From: Bacteroidales bacterium
Lineage (GTDB): Bacteria > Bacteroidota > Bacteroidia > Bacteroidales > ML635J-15
Reading direction: 5' to 3'
Length of the DNA: 41,251 bases
Assembly (NCBI GenBank): GCA_027858835.1
Contig: JAQIBY010000046.1
Span: 1-41,251, forward strand
A model generated the notes under the pieces. That model made no database searches and was not told where the DNA came from. It saw only the letters and a program-made list of their open reading frames with translations. A program made the position numbers and the translations under genes. Shown one piece after another: positions 28,541 through 37,531 of the stretch (its first letter is position 1; every line of letters begins with the position of its first letter).

Positions 28541-29176
28541 GCTGGAACCCACAACGTCGAGCGAACCATTGCTGACGTCGCGGCCGCCTGCCACGGGCAA
28601 TTTAAGCGGAGAGGCAAAAGCACCGGCTGCATCATCGCTACTCCAGCTTTGGCGTTCGGCTTCCCACTCAGCTTCAGTAGGCAGGCGGTAACCACTTGGG
28701 CATGGATTGTTTATTCCGCTTACGCCCTGCCATAGATTGTCGTTTTGTGGGTTGCGCCAATCGTTAGGTGGATTATCAGCTACAATAAAATCTCCATGTC
28801 CAGGATTGTCGGTATTGCTCAATGTATGCGTCGTGTCTGATGTTCTGTTTTCATGTCCATCAGCGGATCTACCCCATTGGTATAAATCGCCGTAAGCAGC
28901 AGCATCGGTACTGCTTGTTGCAACCTGCGAAGCTCCCAGATTTCTGTCCATCCAAATTTCACCGGTAGTGGGATTTGTTACAATGTTTAGGCTATCTATG
29001 GTTGGACTGTAAAATATTACACTGTCAACCTCTGTATTAACATTGTACTGCCCTACTACATCTCCTGCTTTCATTATGTACATCGTGTCGTTTTGGGCAA
29101 AAAGAGTTGAAAGTGTAAAGGTGAAAATTAAAAGTGTTGCAGATACAATTTTGCTTAATTTATTCATTGTTTTCAT
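28415..29176 (-). CDS. Secreted FISUMP / C-type-lectin-like protein, probable DGR target
   Basis: The protein has 253 residues. A signal peptide ends at LFAQ (ATG at 29176; 29167 also possible). The N-terminal MYIMKAGDVVGQYNVNTEVD plus SVIFYSP segment recurs in Bacteroidota surface proteins. The rest is a FISUMP/FGE-like domain: GEIWMDRNLGASQVATSSTD, YGDLYQWGRSADGHE, NPCPSGYRLPTEAEWEAER, and a C-terminal YYWSRAV...NGLSVRCIKD. This is the C-type-lectin fold used by DGR variable proteins to bind diverse ligands. Its 3' end shows the codon pattern of a variable region. It is 17 bp downstream of a T9SS-tailed gene, so they form an operon. The gene is more GC-rich than its neighbours, suggesting transfer. 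Confidence 0.85.
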   Translation of the reverse strand: MKTMNKLSKIVSATLLIFTFTLSTLFAQNDTMYIMKAGDVVGQYNVNTEVDSVIFYSPTIDSLNIVTNPTTGEIWMDRNLGASQVATSSTDAAAYGDLYQWGRSADGHENRTSDTTHTLSNTDNPGHGDFIVADNPPNDWRNPQNDNLWQGVSGINNPCPSGYRLPTEAEWEAERQSWSSDDAAGAFASPLKLPVAGGRDVSNGSLDVVGSSGYYWSRAVSGAGSRSLYFFSSSAGMSSYARANGLSVRCIKD

Positions 29177-29193
29177 TGTTGTGTCCTCCTGGT

Positions 29194-29703
29194 TTATTGT
29201 TTAATGATTTTTACTGTTTTTACTTCGGTAGCATTACTGTAACGACACAGGTAAATACCTTCAGACAAGTGGGTAATGTCTAATGAAAGAACTCCTTCAT
29301 TACTTACTTGCCGGCTTACCAAAGTTTTACCTTGAACGTTGAGTATGCTCAGTGTACCTTCTGCTTTAGCTATTCCGGTTAAGTCGATGTTCAATGTATT
29401 ATTTACCGGGTTAGGATAAACATTTAACATTTGGTTTTGAACTGACAAGGGCTCGTTTAAACCTGATAAAGTATCCGAAAAATTCAGATATCTCAAATCG
29501 CTCAGAGCATACACACTGCTACTGTTGTCGGTTTTAGTAAGTGTGAGATTGCCCGACGCGAAACTTATTTTTTGTATGCTATTCAAAGTATATGCGGTTT
29601 GTGTTCCGCTACGTTCTTTTACATACATAGTTTGTGCTTGTAATCCTGTCAGTCCGAGACCTAACAAGAGTACTGCACTTATTTTTAATCGCTTTTTTTT
29701 CAT
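29194..29703 (-). CDS. Secreted protein with T9SS type A sorting domain
   Basis: The protein is 169 residues from the ATG at 29703 (MKKKRLKISAVLLLGLGLTG), which gives a standard signal peptide ending LQAQ; an ATG at 29736 would precede it. The N-terminal part (MYVKERSGTQTAYTLNSIQK, ALSDLRYLNFSD) resembles the lead segment of many Bacteroidota surface proteins. The C-terminal ~75 residues are a T9SS type A tail: LNVYPNPVNNTLNIDL, GTLSILNVQGKTLVSR, HLSEGIYLCRY and VKTVKIIKQ. Its partner gene, the candidate DGR target, follows 17 bp on, so the two may form one surface complex. Confidence 0.85.
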   Translation of the reverse strand: MKKKRLKISAVLLLGLGLTGLQAQTMYVKERSGTQTAYTLNSIQKISFASGNLTLTKTDNSSSVYALSDLRYLNFSDTLSGLNEPLSVQNQMLNVYPNPVNNTLNIDLTGIAKAEGTLSILNVQGKTLVSRQVSNEGVLSLDITHLSEGIYLCRYSNATEVKTVKIIKQ

Positions 29704-29800
29704 TTTTGACCTGTATTTTAATTGGTTAATATTCATTGTTTTTCTGTGTTGCTGTTTTTTTTATTCTGTTTGTCTGTGTTGTTTCGGGTTTTTCAATTAT

Positions 29801-29930
29801 CGCTAACGGTTCAAATATGGGGCGTTTGGCATTTCAAAGCTCCAACCTATCAAACCGCTATAGATTTTATTAAATATTACCATGCTCCAATTTAGCACTA
29901 TCTGCCAATTGACCTATATTTATTGTTGTG
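29801..29930 (-). repeat. attC-like imperfect palindrome A
   Basis: The left arm at 29801-29831 (starting CGCTAACGGT) is imperfectly complementary to the right arm at 29901-29930 (starting TCTGCCAATT). It lies 19 bp past the stop of the 349-aa gene. Its centre shares ACCTRTCAAACCGCTAT with palindrome D. It is the leftmost member of a family of six (A-F). Confidence 0.65.
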
Positions 29931-29949
29931 CTTTCGTGCTTTTTAACAT

Positions 29950-30999
29950 CTATTGTATCAAATTAATAATTATATGAAATATTTCTTTATTCTTTGAATG
30001 AATTGTTTTAGCGACTTTTAAATGTCCAACATTTCTGAAATCTGAAGTTACATCAACATAACCAATGGTTTTATCTAATTTAAAGTCACTGGGATAATTA
30101 ACACTTAAAATATGCTCTTTATATTTTTCACATTCCTTATCAAATATTTTGTTTTTACCTAATACATAAACTATCATAAAGTAAAGGTCAAGAGATTTTA
30201 TATATTTATGGCATTTTAAAATATGAGTTTCGGTATAGCCTTTATCTTTAAGTATTAAGCCTTCCCATAGAGCTATTTGCAAACCTGAAGATTGAATGAC
30301 AAAATCAGCCGAACCTGCATCTTTTCCTCCCTTTATACTACCATCTTTTTGTTTCTGAATAAGTGTTGTCCCAACTCTTGGTTGGTCTTCAATGCTCCAT
30401 CCCCATATTGGAAGTCTTAATTTTAGGATGGCTAATAATAGGTCATTAAAACGGTTTTCATGTGTAATTTGTCTTATAGCCTCAATCTTTGAAATCATAA
30501 TCTTAGAAGCTTGAATTAATTCATTTAAAATAAACTCACTAAGATTAGTTTTACCATTTAAATTATTTGGTAAAATTTTGGGAATATCTTCTTCTCTTTG
30601 GTTTGATAAATTACCTAAAATTAATTTTAATTTTCTTATTGTGTCTTCATCTGGATATTGTTTTTTAAGTTCCTCAACAATCGGAGGAATATTTAATTGA
30701 TTTTCCGAGTAGTATTTGTGTGCTTTATTTATGTAATCAAATGCCAATTCGTGTAAATCTCTTTCAAAATAATAGTTATAGATGACTGAAATTATTTCAT
30801 CATCATACAAGTAGCTTTTTGACAATCGATTAATTATTTGGTCAAATCTTGTTGCATCTTTTGATGCTATAAAATAATATAAATTGTTACTATCTATAGA
30901 TTCTGAAAAAAGAGATAATTCTTTCTTTTCTTCATTTGAAAGATTGTCGACAAAATTATCCCAATCCTGTTTCGCTTGATTTAATAATACTTGATTCAT
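29950..30999 (-). CDS. Unknown protein with PD-(D/E)XK-like C-terminal motif
   Basis: The protein has 349 residues and no named family I recognise. The N-terminal ~160 residues are helical and charged. A possible nuclease core is GGKDAGSADFVIQSSGLQIA followed by LWEGLILK: Asp232, a beta strand, then Glu246, with Asp and Glu 13 residues apart as in PD-(D/E)XK enzymes, and Lys251 near. Its ATG overlaps the stop of the 946-aa gene by four bases (ATGA), so the two are translationally coupled. The pair occupies one cassette between palindromes A and B. A nuclease effector with a large sensor partner is plausible but unproven. Confidence 0.75.
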   Translation of the reverse strand: MNQVLLNQAKQDWDNFVDNLSNEEKKELSLFSESIDSNNLYYFIASKDATRFDQIINRLSKSYLYDDEIISVIYNYYFERDLHELAFDYINKAHKYYSENQLNIPPIVEELKKQYPDEDTIRKLKLILGNLSNQREEDIPKILPNNLNGKTNLSEFILNELIQASKIMISKIEAIRQITHENRFNDLLLAILKLRLPIWGWSIEDQPRVGTTLIQKQKDGSIKGGKDAGSADFVIQSSGLQIALWEGLILKDKGYTETHILKCHKYIKSLDLYFMIVYVLGKNKIFDKECEKYKEHILSVNYPSDFKLDKTIGYVDVTSDFRNVGHLKVAKTIHSKNKEIFHIIINLIQ

Positions 31000-33836
31000 T
31001 TTGTTTGAATTGCTTTTAAAGTTTCAGCACGGTAGAGGTGAAAAGCATACCGTACATTTTTTACATCATTAGACAAAAGGGATTTTAAAATTTGAATAGC
31101 TTCATCATACTTTTTGTCATTGTAAAGTTTAAAGAGAGCAACAAAGAATTTTTTGAGACTTTCTCCTTTTTTATTTATAGGGGAATTAAAATGTTCTTGT
31201 TTTGGAATAGGGATACTATTGAGTTTATTCAAATCCTTTTCCTTAAATGCTAAAAGCAAGTTTATCTCAAATAGAAAGTTCTTTGTATTTTCATCATTAT
31301 ACTTAACCTTTTTGAAATGTTTTTGAATTCTTTCTACGAGAGGCTCTGATAACTCCCAATGATTTGTGGAATTTACTGCTTCAACTAATGCATATTTTAG
31401 TTCTGTTGTAGTGAAACTATTTTCAATAAAGTCCTCGATTTGCACATCACTTATTCGCTTTGAAATAATCGATTGGAGTTCTTTTGAATCTAAAATATTT
31501 ATTGCAGTCAACATTCTACCAATATCTGTGCTATGAGTAAAAAAAGCTTCAACAAAGTTGCTTTGCTTTTCTTTATTGAAGAAGTTAATACTTCTATATA
31601 GTAAAGATGTCAGATGTTGATAATACATATCATAACCAAATACACTAAACATTTCATTAAAAACATCTATTCTCTTTTGAGGAATATCGTCAATAGAATA
31701 CAATAAAGAAAACTCTCTTATCCATTTTTCAAGTTTATTTAATGTTGATTTTACAGGTAACCCATCTAATTCAAATGAGTGCTTTTTTTGATTGATTGAA
31801 ATAAAACCAAGCATCATTGATTTTAAATAAAGCTTTACCTTTTCAAATTGCTCTTTGTTTTGTTTATCGTATTTATCACTACTAATATTGAAATTCAATG
31901 CAGTAGAAAAACTACGATTGAACTCTTGAAGGACTGCGTTATCCTCAAAATGCAAATACAAATAACCCCAATCGATTATCTCAAAGCCGAATTCATTTAC
32001 ACCTCTTTTTGCCTCTCTTTTTTCAGTACCTGATGGACTATAAGTTTGAACATCAATATTTGTCACTAAATAGAATTGAGATAGATTGTCTTGCAATGAA
32101 GAAACTAAAGTCTTTACTGAAGTTTCACTTTTTTCTTTTTGTTCTTTTGATAACTCATCTTCTGAAATACGGAGATTACTTATCCGTAAAACCTCAATTG
32201 ACAAATCAATAAGTCCAGATTTAAGATGTAAGAACTCTGTATGATTCGAGTTTGTAGATTGAAATTTCTTCTTGATGTAATTTGTAATATGAGGCAGTAA
32301 ATAAGTTGCAAGTTTTGGGCTTATTGGCGGACTTGGGTATGTACTAATGTTTGTAATTCTTTTATTGCTTAATTTCTTTAGCACTTCATCATATCGTTTT
32401 TTTAATTCGTTATGGTTTATAATGCTGTTTCTGTTATTGGAGTTTATACTGAATACTTTTTCAGCTAAGTCAATTATAATTTTTGCTAAGAGCTCAGCTT
32501 TTTCATTGTCATAAGATGGTGTTGAAGCAAGTTGTTCTAATGTGAAATCAAACATCTCAAGCCATAGATGATTTTTTGTTTCACAACTTTCTTCAAATTT
32601 TCTATCATTGTTTGATTGCTCTGATAATAAAACATTATCAATTTCAATTTTATCAATTAACTTGAAAGCAATAGGTATTAATTCTGAATCTACAAGTAGG
32701 TAAGGGATTATATATGGGAATTCTTTCTTAATATCGTTGTATAATGTCCAAAGTAAAAACGGTCTTGATGTGTCTTTGATGATTTTTAAAATATTTTCAT
32801 ATTTCGTTGAATGTATTGTATCATTAATAGCAATAATTCTAAGTAATGAATGACAGAAACTTCTTGTTTTTTGATAATCAAATGTGTCACGGAATCTCCA
32901 CTTATGATAATTTACACTTTCAATAAAATCAAAGGCACTCTCATAATTGAATTCAACAACTGGAATTTCTGTTTTAATATCAATGTGTTGATAGCTGTTT
33001 GCATCAAGCCAAATTTTACTAAACTCATTATCTGATTTTAGTAAATCAATTTCGGAATTTAAAAATGACATTGCAAGTTCACACATCTTTGATGTGTTCT
33101 TGTAGCTTAAGTAACTTCCTAAATCATTAATCCAGATTTGAGTTCCTGAAATAAGTTTGTAATATTTTCTGAACTCTAAAATAGTAGCTTCTTCACCACC
33201 AACTAACAACCAAATTGTAGAAGCAATTTCATTTTTTAAATGTCTTGAATAATTGTTTCCTTTCCAATAATACAATCCAATTTTTGAATCAAGTCCGATA
33301 ATTTCTCTTTCAACAAGATTATCTATTGTTATATCTTTTGAAGCATGGGCATTTAAAACCTCTTCCAATTCATCATTTGTAATAGTGAGTTTCGAGTCTT
33401 CAAAACATCTCTGGGAATAAATTTGCAAGCAACGAATTAAATCATTTTTATCAGCAGGTATTTCAATAGATTTACCTTCATTTTCATAGTATCCAACTTG
33501 CCAAACAAAATGCCGAATTAATTCGGGCATTACAATTTCATCTGCAACTGTTCTTATCCAGTTAGTCTTTTCAAAGTCCTCAAATGTCAAAGTAGTTTTG
33601 TTTGCTTGATTGTATTCTTTAACTATTTCAAGAAACACCCTCTTGCTTCTTTCAATAAACTTCAAATTGAGAATGATATGAGAAATGATTAATGAAAAAT
33701 TGAATTGAAGATTTTCAGATTTTACTTTTTGGTCAATGTAATTTGTATAAGAATTATTATTACGAGCTAAATACTTTAATCGTTCACTTAATGACTTTAA
33801 TTTTTCTTCAATCGTATGTGTTATATTAAATTGCAT
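30996..33836 (-). CDS. Large helical protein of unknown function
   Basis: The protein has 946 residues, no signal peptide and no membrane segments. It is predominantly alpha-helical and rich in Lys, Glu, Asn and Ile. I see no Walker motif, protease triad or zinc site. The C-terminal ~100 residues (HFKKVKYNDENTKNFLFEIN, FFVALFKLYNDKKYDEAIQI) look like helical repeats of TPR type. It is the first gene of a coupled pair with the PD-(D/E)XK-like protein and starts 33 bp after palindrome B. Its size, solitary pairing and setting resemble defence-system sensors; this is inference. Confidence 0.75.
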   Translation of the reverse strand: MQFNITHTIEEKLKSLSERLKYLARNNNSYTNYIDQKVKSENLQFNFSLIISHIILNLKFIERSKRVFLEIVKEYNQANKTTLTFEDFEKTNWIRTVADEIVMPELIRHFVWQVGYYENEGKSIEIPADKNDLIRCLQIYSQRCFEDSKLTITNDELEEVLNAHASKDITIDNLVEREIIGLDSKIGLYYWKGNNYSRHLKNEIASTIWLLVGGEEATILEFRKYYKLISGTQIWINDLGSYLSYKNTSKMCELAMSFLNSEIDLLKSDNEFSKIWLDANSYQHIDIKTEIPVVEFNYESAFDFIESVNYHKWRFRDTFDYQKTRSFCHSLLRIIAINDTIHSTKYENILKIIKDTSRPFLLWTLYNDIKKEFPYIIPYLLVDSELIPIAFKLIDKIEIDNVLLSEQSNNDRKFEESCETKNHLWLEMFDFTLEQLASTPSYDNEKAELLAKIIIDLAEKVFSINSNNRNSIINHNELKKRYDEVLKKLSNKRITNISTYPSPPISPKLATYLLPHITNYIKKKFQSTNSNHTEFLHLKSGLIDLSIEVLRISNLRISEDELSKEQKEKSETSVKTLVSSLQDNLSQFYLVTNIDVQTYSPSGTEKREAKRGVNEFGFEIIDWGYLYLHFEDNAVLQEFNRSFSTALNFNISSDKYDKQNKEQFEKVKLYLKSMMLGFISINQKKHSFELDGLPVKSTLNKLEKWIREFSLLYSIDDIPQKRIDVFNEMFSVFGYDMYYQHLTSLLYRSINFFNKEKQSNFVEAFFTHSTDIGRMLTAINILDSKELQSIISKRISDVQIEDFIENSFTTTELKYALVEAVNSTNHWELSEPLVERIQKHFKKVKYNDENTKNFLFEINLLLAFKEKDLNKLNSIPIPKQEHFNSPINKKGESLKKFFVALFKLYNDKKYDEAIQILKSLLSNDVKNVRYAFHLYRAETLKAIQTK

Positions 33837-33869
33837 AGTTAAATTTTAGTGAGATTTTATTTGCATGAA

Positions 33870-33995
33870 GCACAACGGTGGCGGTATGAAACGTAGCCGC
33901 CTTCGGTCCGTAATATTGTAAATATCGTCATTTTCTTGGTTTCAAATTGTCTGGCCGTAGCAAGCGCGGCTATGTTTTATTACCGCGTGTTGGGC
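33870..33995 (-). repeat. attC-like imperfect palindrome B
   Basis: The left arm at 33870-33900 (GCACAACGGTGGCGGTATGA) and the right arm at 33964-33995 are complementary over ~30 bp with a few mismatches. The right end GTTGGGC is an exact GTTRRRY integron core (RYYYAAC on the minus strand). It abuts the stop of the helicase gene (34003). Confidence 0.7.
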
Positions 33996-34002
33996 ACAGT
34001 AT

Positions 34003-36528
34003 TTATTTCGTTCTCTTGTAATAATTTTCAGAATAATCTGATTTTAATGAATCTATATCAAGTTTATGAGTATTGATATACTCTTGAATCTTTTCATTCG
34101 TTAATGAGTCTAGTTCGTATTTGCTAAATTCTTTAAAAAAAGATTTTACATTATTTCTTAACAGACGTAATTTCCCCCTTTTAATAATTTCTACATGATG
34201 TGTAAAGTCACCATGGTAGGATAAGTTTCTAGTTGGAATTATTAAGAACCTCTTTACAGGTGAATCTCCATATTCTCCTTCAAACCATGCACAGTGCGTA
34301 TTCATTTGACCTGATTCATGTTTGTTTATCTCCTGTCTGTCAACATTTACTTCACTTTTGCATTCAAAAATGAAACATTGATTACTAACACCGCACCATA
34401 AATTATCTGGACCTTTTTTAAACTCTTTATCAGGTCGTTCGCTTAGAAAACCTAACATATGTCCTAAATCTTTCAAGGCAGATTCAAATTTATCTGAAGA
34501 TGTACCAAATTCTAAATCAGAAAGTACACCTTCAACAGAAATTATTAACTCTTGATAGTTATTATGGTTCTGTATCCAATCTCCGATTCTTTTTGTTCTG
34601 CTTTCATTTATAAATTCTAATTTACTATATACAATTCCTTCATTTGGTTTTAGGAGCTCATGATTTTTCAAAAAAGCACTTATTTGCAATTTGTTTGAAT
34701 CAGTTTTACTCTGTAAGTATTTATATCTTGCCATTAATTGAAGATACCACCCTTTTTCACTTTCCTCAGTACAATGGTCATCAATAATTTGCTGAATTAG
34801 TTCACTTGCTTTTTCATAATGTCCTGAGTAATTTAAAACTGCAGCCTGTCTTTCCAATACAAGGGTATCATAGATTTTACTCTGTTGAGTTGATTGTGCA
34901 ATTTTATCCATTTCTTCGACATAAAACTCTTTCCAGTCTTCATCACGTTTTAGGGATTGTCTCATTAATGATTTGACCACTTTGAAAGGTTCATTTCGAT
35001 CTGTAATTTCTTCAGATGCCATATCTGCTATCTCCAACCCAATTTCAATTTGTTTCTTTGTCTGTGGTGAAAAATACTTATTTGTTCTTGAACTCTTTAT
35101 AAATTTAATTAAATCAGCCCCAATAAGCAAGATTAAACTGTAGTCTTTTTCGCCTCGTACTGAACGACCTAATCCTTGTTCAATTTTTTGTGCAATCTTG
35201 ATATTCATTGAGTCACTTTCTATCCTGTTTGATTCTTCATATCTCTCAGCCAAAGAGAAAAAGAAAGGCTTGCCGTCAAAAATCAGAATTCTACAAGTTT
35301 CGTCAGGTAAGTCTATACCATCATATCGATTAGCAAAAACTACTGTTCGTTCAAAATTACATTTTTTCAAATGGTTAATAATAATTGGTACTTCATGTGA
35401 CTTAGGTACTAATGATCCAAGATGAAAATATAGTTCAGTCTTGCTAAATGATGAAACTAATGATACAATCCCATAATTTTTTTCTGATGGTTTTGCCAAG
35501 TGATTGACCATTGTAATCCTATCAAGAGTTTCGTCTATTAGGGAAGGAATTACAATCATCTTTTCACCTGACCATATTTGATCAGGGTTTGTTAATGGAA
35601 TCTTAATTGCATCTAGATTAAATCCTAGGCCTTTTATGAAAAAAGAATCATCCTGTGTTGTTGCGGACATTAATATTCTTTGGCTTGCTTTATTAAATGA
35701 TGAGAATTTTTCAATAGGTATATGTATTGGAGTGATTTCAATATTCTGACCAGAAATAAAAGCTTGACAGTTTTTTATGTTGTCTTTAATAAATGGCCAA
35801 GAGAACATAATCTCTGTTTCTTCCTTGTACTCCGATAATATCTGCAGAACTTCAGCCGATTTATCAATCCAATTCCAATACGGTATTGGAAGATATGAAT
35901 TATAGTCTCCGTTCTTAATCTCCAAAAATGTGCCCTCACCCTGTTCTGGTAATGCATCGCTAAATAACTCAATAAGTTTTTTGTAAACTAAATGGTCTTT
36001 GTTTAAATTTATGGTAAATGTATCTTTGATAGAATCTATACAAGCATGCGAATCGTCCAGAATAATATTTTCAACTGGTACATAATCATTATTCAATCCA
36101 AATATTGTTTTACCGTTAAATACTTTTTGTACGTGAGTTATTAATATTCTTTTACCATCGAGAAATTCATTAGGCAAAGAATTATCCTCATCAATTGAAC
36201 AATAAGGGATGCCAAACTTTTTAGCATCTTGTCTAACCTGTTGTACTAAATATTTATTCGGACAAATAAACAAGCAAGAGCCACTATTTGAGTTTATCTT
36301 TGACAATAAAATCAGCAAACCGATCAAAGTTTTTCCCTCTCCAGTATGAAGTTTGATGATTAGATCCTTTTCATTCACCTTCTTTTCAAACCATTCATTC
36401 AGAATATTTAATTGAGCAGGCCGTAACGGACCAGTTATACTTCTTCTATCAAGAGAATCATATATTTCAATTGGATTTGTTTTTTTCTCACTTGAAGTCT
36501 TCTTTAATCTTTTCCTGAAATCTACCAT
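34003..36528 (-). CDS. Superfamily 2 helicase fused to a C-terminal PD-(D/E)XK-like nuclease
   Basis: The protein has 841 residues. The N-terminal helicase has Walker A HTGEGKT (61-67), a DDSH box in IILDDSHACI, motif III SAT in ILMSATTQ, and motif VI QGLGRSVRGEK. This is closest to DinG/XPD-like or DEAD-family defence helicases. A helical middle contains TPR-like segments. Near the C-terminus, GPDNLWCGVSNQCFIFECKS gives Asp708, Glu722 and Lys724, the D-x13-E-x-K pattern of PD-(D/E)XK nucleases. A DNA- or RNA-unwinding, cleaving enzyme is implied, most likely anti-phage or anti-plasmid. It is alone in its cassette between palindromes B and C, with a 164-bp leader. Confidence 0.85.
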   Translation of the reverse strand: MVDFRKRLKKTSSEKKTNPIEIYDSLDRRSITGPLRPAQLNILNEWFEKKVNEKDLIIKLHTGEGKTLIGLLILLSKINSNSGSCLFICPNKYLVQQVRQDAKKFGIPYCSIDEDNSLPNEFLDGKRILITHVQKVFNGKTIFGLNNDYVPVENIILDDSHACIDSIKDTFTINLNKDHLVYKKLIELFSDALPEQGEGTFLEIKNGDYNSYLPIPYWNWIDKSAEVLQILSEYKEETEIMFSWPFIKDNIKNCQAFISGQNIEITPIHIPIEKFSSFNKASQRILMSATTQDDSFFIKGLGFNLDAIKIPLTNPDQIWSGEKMIVIPSLIDETLDRITMVNHLAKPSEKNYGIVSLVSSFSKTELYFHLGSLVPKSHEVPIIINHLKKCNFERTVVFANRYDGIDLPDETCRILIFDGKPFFFSLAERYEESNRIESDSMNIKIAQKIEQGLGRSVRGEKDYSLILLIGADLIKFIKSSRTNKYFSPQTKKQIEIGLEIADMASEEITDRNEPFKVVKSLMRQSLKRDEDWKEFYVEEMDKIAQSTQQSKIYDTLVLERQAAVLNYSGHYEKASELIQQIIDDHCTEESEKGWYLQLMARYKYLQSKTDSNKLQISAFLKNHELLKPNEGIVYSKLEFINESRTKRIGDWIQNHNNYQELIISVEGVLSDLEFGTSSDKFESALKDLGHMLGFLSERPDKEFKKGPDNLWCGVSNQCFIFECKSEVNVDRQEINKHESGQMNTHCAWFEGEYGDSPVKRFLIIPTRNLSYHGDFTHHVEIIKRGKLRLLRNNVKSFFKEFSKYELDSLTNEKIQEYINTHKLDIDSLKSDYSENYYKRTK

Positions 36529-36692
36529 TTTATTGCTTGTGGTTTAGTTAATATTCCAACTAACGTCAAAATTAGTTGTTGATTATCAATTGTTTATATT
36601 TCTGTTAAATTTTATCAATTTTCTATATTTTGCATTTCTTCTTTGATGTTATCGAAAATATTCATCGATATTTTTCATCGAAGGGGGATTGT
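36529..36692. promoter_or_regulatory. AT-rich leader of the helicase gene with small inverted repeats
   Basis: This is the longest leader in the array. It holds CAACTAA/TTAGTTG (near 36560-36582) and an imperfect palindrome around ATCGAAAATATTCATCGAT (near 36649). TAATTTTG on the minus strand fits the -7 consensus, but no properly spaced TTTG is found. It may carry its own promoter and operator. Confidence 0.35.
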
Positions 36693-36782
36693 GCACAACG
36701 GTATGCAAATATGTAGCGGCTGCGCTTCTCTGGCGCGTTAAACTCGCAGCTGATATATATTTGCTGTTCTAAGCTGTTATCT
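36693..36782 (-). repeat. attC-like imperfect palindrome C
   Basis: The left arm at 36693-36724 (GCACAACGGTATGCAAATAT...) is complementary to the right arm from 36745 (CGCAGCTGATATATATTTGC). The stop codon of the DUF6680-like gene (36777-36779) lies inside the terminal GTTATC, as in many integron cassettes. Confidence 0.65.
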
Positions 36783-37355
36783 CTTTTTGATTTCTGATTC
36801 ATAATATTCTTTCATAATCGCCTGTAGTTCTTGATTACTTTCTATTGTTTTATCGTCTTGATAAAGAAACATTGGTAATGCTTTTTCAGCTTCTAATATT
36901 TTTATCAATCCTTTTCTAATTCTATGATTTTCATCCTCAATATTTGCATGTGCAACAGGTATGTAAGCATTTCTCTTAATCTGAACTTTGTCAAAATTGT
37001 ATCCCAATGTTTTGGCCATCTCTACAAGTAAGTTTGCTAATAAATCCTCATTTTTTGAGAGCCAATTATCCGGATGTTCCTCATCTGGCTTCTGATTAAG
37101 ATTGTCAAAATACTCCTTCCATGCAGTTATCACATTGCTATATTTCTTATGCTTTGAAAATTCTAGGTCAATCCTGTTTAATGCTTCGACATGTTGATAT
37201 GACAAAGCTGTTCCTCTAGTTGCCATTAATATCTTAAAAATATTATGCTTTCTGTTTTTAGATTCTCTCATTCTTTGTAGGTACTTTTCAATTTGAACAG
37301 CAGCAATAGGGCCTACTATTATTGCAAATACTGTTATAATTTCAATTGTTTCCAT
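36777..37355 (-). CDS. DUF6680-like membrane-anchored protein
   Basis: The protein has 192 residues. An N-terminal transmembrane segment (IEIITVFAIIVGPIAAVQIE) is followed by a basic helix (KYLQRMRESKNRKHNIFKI) and the conserved LMATRGTALSYQHVEALNRI, then DLEF. These match what I recall of the DUF6680 family. The remainder is helical. Molecular function is unknown. It is the only gene between palindromes C and D. Confidence 0.75.
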   Translation of the reverse strand: METIEIITVFAIIVGPIAAVQIEKYLQRMRESKNRKHNIFKILMATRGTALSYQHVEALNRIDLEFSKHKKYSNVITAWKEYFDNLNQKPDEEHPDNWLSKNEDLLANLLVEMAKTLGYNFDKVQIKRNAYIPVAHANIEDENHRIRKGLIKILEAEKALPMFLYQDDKTIESNQELQAIMKEYYESEIKKR

Positions 37356-37387
37356 AAACTCTATTTTTTTGTAATACTTGTTAATAG

Positions 37388-37520
37388 CTTAGAACGGTAA
37401 ATTGTATGAGTAGTGGCAGATTGCGGGCTTCTTACCTGTCAAACCGCTATGCAGTTTGAGCGGGCTATGAAACCCCAAAACCAGTACCGAACCTGCCATT
37501 ACTTATACAAAATGTTGGCG
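37388..37520 (-). repeat. attC-like imperfect palindrome D
   Basis: The left arm at 37388-37420 (CTTAGAACGGTAAATTGTAT...) pairs with the right arm at 37491-37520 (...CTGCCATTACTTATACAA, ending GTTGGCG). It shares internal sequence with A (ACCTRTCAAACCGCTAT) and E (GATTGCGGGCT). It lies 11 bp past the stop of the protease gene at 37532. Confidence 0.7.
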
Positions 37521-37531
37521 GTATGTGCTTT

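Noticed and set aside
27359-29176. A complete diversity-generating retroelement in this interval
   Set aside because: No reverse transcriptase frame and no adenine-rich template repeat are present; only a possible target gene and a possible Avd relative can be claimed.
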